Below, piece by piece: positions 1 through 7,457 of a stretch of DNA of 64,000 bases. The stretch spans positions 46,555-110,554 of the forward strand of contig JAPJBO010000762.1 in NCBI GenBank assembly GCA_030068145.1. The letters are read 5' to 3'. How positions within the stretch are numbered: the first letter of the stretch is position 1; the number at the start of each line of letters is the position of its first letter. The translations under genes were made by a program, and so were the position numbers. The notes under the pieces were generated by a model. The model saw only the letters and a list, made by a program, of their open reading frames with translations. It was not told the DNA's origin and made no database searches. Source of the stretch: Diplonema papillatum. Taxonomy: Eukaryota; Euglenozoa; Diplonemea; Diplonemida; Diplonemidae.

Positions 1-3000
1 GTCGTCCGCCGGAGCAGTCTGCGCCGCGGAAAGCGCAGAGACGGCCCGCGAGTAACATCGGTCGCGGGCCCGCCGGAGGACCTGCCTCACAGTGGCCCCG
101 TCCAGGTCGTCCACGGACTCGACGTCCGTTTGCAGCTCGAGCCTGTTGTCGACGTCGTCCGCAACCGGGTAGGTTCGCCGGCGCGCGCGGCGTTCGGCCT
201 TCCCGGCTGAGACGGCCCGGGCCTCAGCCCACAGGGTGTCCAGCTGCCCGGCCCTCCAAAGGCGGACGCGGCGGCGGAGGGCCTCCGTCACCGCCTTCCG
301 CCCCCCCCGGTGGGTGGTCGCGAGGACGAGGGGGGCGAAGGCGTACGCCCGCAACCACCCGGCGTCATCGGTGGCTGCCCTGAGGACGGTCTCGAAGAGA
401 GCTGAGACCTGCGGCTTTGCGGCTGCCGGTACCCGCTCCAGAGTACGAATGCCGGCAGTCGCAACCTCTTCGAACGTGAAGGGGATTGCTCCCCCCCGAT
501 AGCCTTCCTGGCCCGCGGCCCCGGGAGCGCCCCCTGATGGCTCCGCGGGAGTCCGAGGCGGGATCGCCGCCGGCTCCCTCCCGCCAGCCACGGCTTCCCG
601 GTAGGCCTTGGAGCAGGGGCACCACATCCGGTGTCTACCCCTCCGTTCCCCGGTCGTGCGGCAGATGCACACGGGCGCCGGTGCCCTCTGCGACCCCGCT
701 GCGCTCTGCAGACTGGCCGATGGCGGCCCCGTGCTGGCCGGTGCCGGTTCTGCGCCCGTGGGGGCCGGGTCCTGTGCGTCGCTGGCTGCCGGCCCCGGGT
801 TGGGGTGGATGTCCCCATCCACGCAGAGGTTGTCCCCGCCCCGCCCTCGCGAGAGGACGCGGACGGCCGCGGAACTGCAGCCCCCCGAGGGGCCCGGCAG
901 CGGCCCCGGGTTGCGCTCGACGTCCCCGTCAACGCAGGGGTCGTCCCCCCCCCTTCCCAGGGAGACGTGCGCGTGCGGGGGCGCTGGGGCATGGGCGGCC
1001 CGGACGCTGTCCGGGAAGAGGACAGGCGTCAAGGACGCGGAGGACGAAGCCGGGGGACTTCGCCTCGCCGCCGTGCCTCTCCCTCGGCCGGCCGAAGCAG
1101 GGGCCGAAGGGCTGCGCCGCCCAGTCGCCAGCCGAGCGGCCAAGGCCCGGGCCGCCGCCGCTATACCGGCGCCCCGGCCTCGCCCCATACCCGCGAACGA
1201 CTTCCGCCTGACTACGGAGGCCGGAGTCCCAACTGGCGACCGGGACGCGGGGCGCTTAGCAGGGGTCCCCGGTGTTCCGCACACAGCATTCAGCAAGCTC
1301 TGACAAGCTTGGCTGACGGGTGGGCGCGGGTCCGGCGAGCAGGCTGCCCCCGCCGGGGTGTGAGCGTTGCCGCCCGGCCCAGCGGCGGGGGTCGCCGTCT
1401 CTGACGGCCCTCCCGGCCCCGGAGCGGGAGGACTGGGGCACGGGAGGTGCGCCCCCCCCCAGGCACTGCCTGTCGGGAACGACGCTTCCGACGGAGTGCC
1501 CCATGCTAGGCCAGAAGGGGGCGTCTCCCACCCGGCGAGGGGGTCTTCGGCGCTGTGGGGCTGCTTGCGGCGCCTAGCCGCTGGCGTGTCGACCGGCGAG
1601 CGCGACGCAGGGCGCTTGTCGCCGGGGACCAAGCCGGCCCCCGGAGTGCCGGGCCCGACCCCCGGGGACGGGCCGTACCGGGCAGGCCCGGCCCCCGCGA
1701 CCGGCGGCAAGCCAGTTCCGGCGCCCCCCTCTCCGGGGCTGACTTCCGCTGGGGCCGCGGCTAGGCCGGACCTGTCGTTCGTGGCCGACCCGTTCCCGAG
1801 GCCGGCCTCCGAGGGTGCCTCCGGTTGGCCGGGTTCGGCGCTCGCGTCGCTCGCCGGCTGGCCCGCCAGCGACAAGCCGCCCCCGGGCCCCACGTTGCCG
1901 GAGCCCGGGCCGCTCCCGTCACCCCCGTCGCGATCGTCGCCTCCGCCGCGGCCCCCCACGTCGCCCGACGAGCCCGACTCCGATTCACCATCAGAGTCCG
2001 ACTCGTCGGAGTCCGGGAAGGGCTCGACAGCCGAGGATCCGCTCGCCGCCAGGTCCGCGGCGTGACGGAACCGACGACGCTCCCGCCGGAGCTTGCGCTC
2101 CGCGGTCTGGGCGTCGGCTGCCCTGCCGCCCGCCCGCCCCCCCGGCGCTCCGGCGGGTTCTACCTGGTCGGCCCCCTCGATAGCGTCGGGGGAACCGGCC
2201 TGGTCTGCCACATCGCGAGCTGCGCCGGCTGCGACCGGGGCGGCCTCCCTGTGGGGCGCGGCAGGACCCACCGGGTCGCCCTCGCCGCACGAGGCGGCGG
2301 GGACGACCTGGTCTGCCCCGCCGGCGGGAACCCCCGCGTCCCCGGGCAGCGACAGTGCCCTGGGCCGGGACGCAGGCGGAGGCAGGCTCCCGTCCCGAGG
2401 GGAGGCAGGGGACGACGCCGTCCTGTTCGACGCGCTGCCGAACAGGACACGGTCGCAAGCGGGAGCCTCGCGCTCGAAAGCGGCCTCCTCACCCTGCTCC
2501 GCCCCCCTCGGAGCAGGGTGAGGGGCGGCGGGGCCCGCCTGCAGGACGGGCTGGAGCGGGGCCCCGAAAGGGCCCGGTGCCGCGAACGGGAAGCCCTGTT
2601 GGGGGCCACCCTGAGCCGGCTGGGCCTGGGGCCTCTCCGCCTGCCACCGCAGGCAGAGCTCGCGCATGTGGCGGAGGCCCCCGTCTCCCACCGCCACATG
2701 GGCCACGACGAGCGAGTCGCGGCCCTGGGTCACGGCATCCTTGCGATGCCGGGCCCGGTGCTGGGCTTCCTCCCCGGCGGTGGTGCTGAGCCTACCGCAC
2801 ACGAGGCAAAGAGCCTCCACCGGGGTAGGGGCCCAGCTGTTGAACTCGCGGAGGAGCTGGGCTTCCAGCTCCTCCGCGCGTTCTTGCGCCCGGCGGACCT
2901 CCCGCCGGGCGGCCAGCACCTGCGGGAGCAGCGGGCCCTCCGGCAGGTCGTCGTCCGCGTACGGGCCCGCGGCCTGTACGCCCTGGCTGCGCCGAGCTGG

Positions 3001-3534
3001 CGCAGCCGTCGACCGCGTTGCCTGTTGTGTTGGTTGATTGCGAGGGGGGTGGAAGGAACGGTTGGGGTATTGGGGGTGAACAGGAAAGCGTACCTGCCCC
3101 GGGCGCGGGTGCCGATTCGGGCACCTGGCGTCCCTGCATCTGCCCCGCTGGAAGGCCGGGCAGACCGGGAGCAGCCGGTGCACGAACCGGCACTGCACCC
3201 GACGGCAGCCCGCGCGTCGGAAGTTGAAGTCTCTGCAGACTTCACCTTCCCGCGCGGATTGCGCCGGGTGCACCCGGGCCCGGGGGACGGCTGCGGCGTC
3301 ATCGGCGGCGGCGGCGGCGGCGTCGTCAGCGTCGGCGGCGTCGTCAGCGGCGGCGGCGTCGACAGCGGCGGCAGCGGGAGAGCTCCGCCTGAGCGCCTCC
3401 GCAAACGAGCGGGGCAGCGGAACCGGGCCAGCGGACGCGGCGGCGTCCGCACTCCTACCGGCGGCAGGGGCCGCCTGCCCCTGACCACCCGGTGGCGTCC
3501 GGGGGGGCCGATCCCCCCCCGGGGACGGCGGCAT
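1..3534 (-). CDS. Retroelement-like polyprotein, N-terminal part (CCCH fingers, 2A-like motifs); runs off left edge
   Basis: Reading the minus strand from ATG at 3534-3532, the frame stays open for 1178 codons to base 1, so the stop lies outside the window. Near residues 100-120 and 126-145 there are two CCCH zinc fingers; the second is C-x7-C-x4-C-x3-H. A long Ala/Pro/Gly-rich acidic middle follows. Residues about 871-878 read DVERNPGP and about 907-915 GDIHPNPGP, the 2A-type ribosome-skipping signature and a relative. A C-x-C...H-x3-C-x-C cluster lies near 945-970. From about 1010 a helical segment (FAPLVL, then GGRKAV) resembles what precedes the reverse transcriptase in some LINE-like proteins; RT itself would lie beyond base 1. 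Seen: open frame, fingers, 2A motifs. Inferred: a non-LTR retrotransposon. A host CCCH protein is the alternative. GC content is far above the rest of the window. Confidence 0.72.
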   Translation of the reverse strand, partial: MPPSPGGDRPPRTPPGGQGQAAPAAGRSADAAASAGPVPLPRSFAEALRRSSPAAAAVDAAAADDAADADDAAAAAADDAAAVPRARVHPAQSAREGEVCRDFNFRRAGCRRVQCRFVHRLLPVCPAFQRGRCRDARCPNRHPRPGQVRFPVHPQYPNRSFHPPRNQPTQQATRSTAAPARRSQGVQAAGPYADDDLPEGPLLPQVLAARREVRRAQERAEELEAQLLREFNSWAPTPVEALCLVCGRLSTTAGEEAQHRARHRKDAVTQGRDSLVVAHVAVGDGGLRHMRELCLRWQAERPQAQPAQGGPQQGFPFAAPGPFGAPLQPVLQAGPAAPHPAPRGAEQGEEAAFEREAPACDRVLFGSASNRTASSPASPRDGSLPPPASRPRALSLPGDAGVPAGGADQVVPAASCGEGDPVGPAAPHREAAPVAAGAARDVADQAGSPDAIEGADQVEPAGAPGGRAGGRAADAQTAERKLRRERRRFRHAADLAASGSSAVEPFPDSDESDSDGESESGSSGDVGGRGGGDDRDGGDGSGPGSGNVGPGGGLSLAGQPASDASAEPGQPEAPSEAGLGNGSATNDRSGLAAAPAEVSPGEGGAGTGLPPVAGAGPARYGPSPGVGPGTPGAGLVPGDKRPASRSPVDTPAARRRKQPHSAEDPLAGWETPPSGLAWGTPSEASFPTGSAWGGAHLPCPSPPAPGPGGPSETATPAAGPGGNAHTPAGAACSPDPRPPVSQACQSLLNAVCGTPGTPAKRPASRSPVGTPASVVRRKSFAGMGRGRGAGIAAAARALAARLATGRRSPSAPASAGRGRGTAARRSPPASSSASLTPVLFPDSVRAAHAPAPPHAHVSLGRGGDDPCVDGDVERNPGPLPGPSGGCSSAAVRVLSRGRGGDNLCVDGDIHPNPGPAASDAQDPAPTGAEPAPASTGPPSASLQSAAGSQRAPAPVCICRTTGERRGRHRMWCPCSKAYREAVAGGREPAAIPPRTPAEPSGGAPGAAGQEGYRGGAIPFTFEEVATAGIRTLERVPAAAKPQVSALFETVLRAATDDAGWLRAYAFAPLVLATTHRGGRKAVTEALRRRVRLWRAGQLDTLWAEARAVSAGKAERRARRRTYPVADDVDNRLELQTDVESVDDLDGATVRQVLRRARDRCYSRAVSALSAAQTAPADD
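3022..3093 (-). other. Possible 72-nt intron in the CCCH/2A frame
   Basis: In the sense (minus) direction the exon would end ...CAG, followed by GTACGC, and the segment ends in CAACACAACAG before GCAACG. It is visibly less GC-rich than both flanks and has a C/T-rich body. Its length is a multiple of three and it has no stop, so the frame stays open whether or not it is removed. It could therefore be a retained or optional intron, or simply a low-complexity coding stretch. Confidence 0.4.
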
Positions 3535-3544
3535 CTTCTCAACG

Positions 3545-3548
<4 letters not shown>

Positions 3549-3581
<33 letters not shown>
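3549..3581 (-). repeat. 33-nt poly(T), i.e. poly(A) in the sense of the CCCH/2A gene
   Basis: An uninterrupted run of 33 T lies 14 nt upstream of the ATG at 3534. In the sense of that gene it is poly(A). It could be the tail of a second retroelement lying head-to-tail upstream, or an A-rich leader. Confidence 0.85.
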
Positions 3582-3582
<1 letters not shown>

Positions 3583-5238
3583 GTAACTGAGGGGGGAAAT
3601 GCATGACGCACGACCACAAGCCGGACCAAACTTGTGAGTGTGGGACTGTCCGTTTTTCCGTCGGGACTTACCCACTAAAACCACCTAACTCAGAGATTCG
3701 AGAGATGCAGAGGGTGCTACCCACGGTTCTCACCGTGTACGCGGCGCGATGGAGGGGCCACCCTCCACGCGGGACTTGGCCAGTCCTTGCGCTGTCTGCC
3801 GCAGGGGTGCCCGGTGGCTAGCCGGATCTTGCGTCGGAACCCCTGCGCTCGCTGTGGCGCGGCTTGGCGGTCCCCAATTCCGTTTTTCTACGGTCGTTGG
3901 GGTACCTGGTGATCGTCCAGTCTGGGCGAGTCCGGTTGAACCGGCAGACTGTGGCAAGGGTACGATCACGCCGCTCAACTCACTCGGGGAGACACCCTCC
4001 ACAAGCGACCGGCTTGCGACCGGTCTGGGAGAGTGCCTCGGGTGAGGTTGCTGCTGCACCTGGGTGTTTTGGGCGCTCTTGCTCAGGCTGGGGTCCTGTG
4101 CGGGCTTTTTTGGGGCAGTATTTTTCACCCAGGAGTATGGAGCAGGGGGGGTCTTTTCGCTTCAGCCGGGGCGGTGGCTGATGGGCGGCGATTTTTTTTT
4201 TTTTTTGGATGAGGCTTTTACCCTGTTGCAGGGGGTAGTGTCACTGCATCGCGGGTTTTTTTACCTGGTCGGACCTGCTCGCTAGCAGGCCAGCCCAGGT
4301 CGCAGTGAGACTGGCGTTCACTGTGTGCTGCAGAAGCATTTTTTTGGGCTCTCGCTCCGGAAGCAACCGGATACCGGCAGCCCCGCTGTACCAACATGGC
4401 TTGTACAGTGTCCCGCGCTCCAAAAAAAAAATTTTTTTTTTGCATGAGGCACCCGCAAGTGTCCTCGCAGGTAGGGGCGTTACTGGGCCCGCTTTGTGCC
4501 GGAAGGCACGCCACGCGCTTGTTTTCCTTTTGTGTCGCAGGGGTCGAGGTGTGTTGGAAGAGGGCGGGTTGCTTTCCCTGGAGGGTGGGTGTAGAAAGTG
4601 CTTTGGTATAGGCATCACGCGGAGACCCCCGTTTCGGCCCGTTAGGCAAGTTACGCATCCCCCCACACGCCGGGCACTCGTCAGACGAGCTACGTGCAGG
4701 GGATTCTGACCTTGTGAAGGTGCAGATTGACCTGACACTCGGGACCGACAATGAAATGTCAGTTGCGCGTCCTTCGTGTCAGGCAGGGTCTCCGAGGGCT
4801 GAAAGCCCTTGCTTTGGTGTGTCAGGGGCTGGGGGGAGAGAAAAAGCGTCCTTTTTCGTCGAATCCAAATCCCGTGGTACACTGTGCTGGCTTAGGGGGG
4901 TGTCGCTACTCACCCTGTCATCTGACATGCTGCCCTGAAAATGCTGCGCCTGGAACGCAGTGCCGTTGTGTGCGTGACAGAGAGGAAAAGTGTGTGGTGT
5001 GGGGGCTATCCTTTCGAAGCGGACAACATGTCTCGCCCTGGGTCTGGGGTGTTTTACTTCTCTGAGCAAAAGAGAGTGCCTGCGCTCTGGGAGCCTGGGG
5101 GAGGACTCTGGCCCAGGGGTTTGGTGAGTGTTGTGTTTGGCTGAAGGGGCTCCTTTCTAATCTTCTTGAGTCTGCTACGTCAGGCACGACGCCGTGGCTC
5201 CAAGCAGTGTGGGGGCTGGCACCACAGCACCGGTGCTG
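3582..5238. other. No recognisable gene; homopolymer-rich intergenic or degenerate element sequence
   Basis: Both strands carry open frames (for example 4241-4882 minus), but none shows domains or motifs I recognise. There are T15 at 4192-4206 and A10T10 at 4422-4441, which may be old poly(A) tails of minus-sense retroelement copies. I see no terminal repeats. Confidence 0.5.
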
Positions 5239-5272
5239 GCACCGGAGAGCACCAGCCGGTGCTCTCCGGTGC
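5239..5272. repeat. Perfect 15-bp inverted repeat (hairpin, loop AGCC)
   Basis: Arms 5239-5253 and 5258-5272 are exact reverse complements (GCACCGGAGAGCACC and its complement), separated by AGCC. The surrounding bases repeat the theme CCGGTGCTCT. There is no T-run after it on either strand, so it is not an obvious terminator. Confidence 0.85.
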
Positions 5273-5295
5273 TCTCCGGTGCTGGGTCAGGTATT

Positions 5296-5400
5296 TGACT
5301 ATGACCACCACGTAGCAGACCTTTTTCAACGAATTTTTGCTCGCGATCAGCTCCGATGAAGAGATTTGTGAGAAATGGATCCAGTGACCAAAAAGTATGT
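5296..5400 (+). repeat. Dispersed repeat copy 1 (CGCGATCAGCTC family)
   Basis: Shares a stretch (TTTTCAAC, then AATTT, then CGCGATCAGCTC) with 7040-7122 in the same orientation and with 45520-45715 in reverse. The 45-kb copy has the clearest reading frame (minus strand), and the others look like decayed copies of the same coding fragment. The family is not recognised. Confidence 0.5.
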
Positions 5401-5530
5401 GCGTGGTTCGTGGGTTCGTACGAGGTTTAGAAACTAAAATAGACCCGGGAATTACAAAGTATGTGATGGTTCGTGATTCGTGGTGTTTACAAGGTAAGGG
5501 CACCGGGCGTGGAAACCCCAGGTTTGCAAT

Positions 5531-7006
5531 GGCCATTGAATGGGGGCTAATTCCCATTCTCGAACACAATTTAACTTTTTGCCCATTCTCGAACACTCGC
5601 TAACTTTTTGCCCATTCTCGAACACTTTTTAACTTTTTGCCCATTCTCGAACATTGAAATTTGCCCAGGGTGGGATTCGAACTCACCACCCAACATCCAA
5701 AAAATCCCAGCCATTTTTGGGTTCGCCATTTCCGATTCCGATTTCCGTCGGATCCGTTCCTCGAACAAGGTGCCAGCATTGTGGTTGGCTGCTGCGTCCC
5801 GGCTCGGTATCCTGGTTGCGCACTGGGCATTGACACCGCAGACTACGGGTAAACGGTTTTCTAAACACAGATTCGTGCATAATTCAGGTATGCGCGAGTG
5901 ACCAGCCCGTTCTACTTGTAGCGCTTCCTAATTCTGTGCCGAAACCTCTTCAGAATCAGAGCCACTGTTTTACGTTTTACCACGAGTAGTAACCAGCGAC
6001 GGGCGCGACGTCACGAATGACTCCAGAGGAGGAGCGGGAGAGACTCAGAGCGGTAAGTAACGCCGCAGCCAATCAAGATTTGAGTGATGCTACTCTTACA
6101 GTAGAAGCTGCAAAGAAAAAGTGCCAGTCGTCTGAAAATAATCAGGAGCTGGCGGATGGTGACTGGATCTTGTCCTCCCTGCCGCAGGCTGGCAGGCTGA
6201 GAGAGAGACTGGAATTGCCGGCGAGCCGCCAGGGCGCATGGCAGGAGCCATTTCTCCTGCCATCATGCAGCCATGTGCCAAGTGTAACCGCCACTTCAAC
6301 TCTGAAAAAAAATTGACCAAAAAAATTGGACCCCGAATTTTTGACCAAAAAATTTGACCCAAAAAATTTGTCCTAACTTTTTTGACCCAAAATTTTTGAC
6401 CCAAAATTTTTGTCCTAAATTTTTGACCCAAAAAATTTGACCCAAAAATTGACCGAAAAATTTTGAGCCAAAAAATTTCGGTCAAATTTTTTGAATCACT
6501 TTGCTGCAAAGTTGCAAGCTGCTTCTCCTGGTGTAGGTCAGTGAACTAAGGTCACTCAATGGCCGCCGCGCAATTTGCAAGCAAGACGAGCAAACTCAGT
6601 GAAGTCTGTGCCGGGTTTGTAGCTCGCACACCACCGTCACGTGTAGAAGCTTGAAGCAACCAAGAACCCGAGTTTAGATGCCGAAGAGGCTGCGGCCTGA
6701 AGTTAGCAAGGGTACCGTCTTCGAATCAGTGAACGCAGCTGTTCTCGCGGTGAAACTTGAGGCAAATGTCTCGGGGAAGTGACATTTTCACCACAAAAAC
6801 TGGAATGTTCGAGAATGGGCAAAAAGTTAAATAGTGTTCGAGAATGGGCACAAAGTTACCGAGAATGGGCAAAAAGTTAAAAAGTGTTCGAGAATGGGCA
6901 AAAAGTTAGCGAGTGTTCGAGAATGGGCAAAAAGTTAAATAGTGTTCGAGAATGGGCACAAACATAAGGAAGTGTACTATAATGGGAATTGTCCCATTGA
7001 ATGGCC
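5531..7006. mobile_element. Non-autonomous inverted-repeat element (about 1.48 kb) with subterminal repeat arrays
   Basis: The left end starts GGCCATTGAATGGG and runs into AATTCCCATT. The right end, reverse-complemented, starts GGCCATTCAATGGG and also runs into AATTCCCATT. Inside each end is an array of a 29-nt unit (CCCATTCTCGAACACT plus an AACTTTTTG core): about four copies at 5553-5655, and about six in the opposite orientation at 6804-6965. Such mirrored subterminal arrays are typical transposase-binding regions of DNA transposons. No transposase is inside. The interior holds an AT-rich degenerate tandem repeat. A clear target-site duplication was not found. Confidence 0.7.
6303..6500. 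repeat. Degenerate AT-rich tandem repeat (TTTTTGACCCAAAA theme)
   Basis: About 200 bp built from variants of a 14-18 nt unit combining AAAATTTTTG with ACCCAAAA or GTCCTAA. It lies inside the inverted-repeat element 5531-7006 and encodes nothing credible. Confidence 0.75.
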
Positions 7007-7457
7007 CTCAATGGCATTCAATGGGGAAGGACGGGAATCGATCCCCAGGTTGGTGACATTTCTTCGCTGGTCAACGACGTAACAGACCCTTTTCAACAAT
7101 TTATTTCTGCCCGCGATCAGCTCTTGCACTGTTGCTCTTGCAAGTTGCAGGCTGGCACTCGGACTGGATCAGGGCCGCCTGCGCCGGGACTTCTTGAAGG
7201 CTACAATAAAGTTCTTCTCTTGATTGAGCTTTATTGCACTTTTGTCAAGGGTCATCGAAATGGAGAAGCAAGCGAGAGTTACTAAGGTTGCGAGTCGTCG
7301 GATTGATGTAAAAGCGAACGGCGTTTAGCAACGCCCCTCTCGAGTCACTGAATTGAAACAAGAGGTTAAATTCAAAGAGGAAGCCGGGGGCCGTGATCAC
7401 TGTTCCCACGGGCCCAAGAAGGAAGGTCTTGAAATATAACGCGACTCCGAGCATTGA
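7007..7457. other. Flank between inverted-repeat element and hAT gene; contains dispersed repeat copy 2
   Basis: 7040-7122 repeats the 5296-5400 sequence (ACAGACC, TTTTCAAC, CGCGATCAGCTC) in the same orientation, so the element 5531-7006 lies between two related copies. The rest is presumably the 3' end of the minus-strand hAT element, but I could not define its terminal repeat. Confidence 0.4.

Noticed and set aside
1825-3606. 593-codon plus-strand frame in the GC-rich left region
   Set aside because: It is the complement shadow of the minus-strand CCCH/2A frame, reads through the poly(T), and shows no domains.
5661-5695. tRNA-like B box (AGTTCGAATCC, minus strand)
   Set aside because: The T-arm has a mismatch and no A box, anticodon arm or acceptor stem could be assembled; at most a chance or SINE-like trace.
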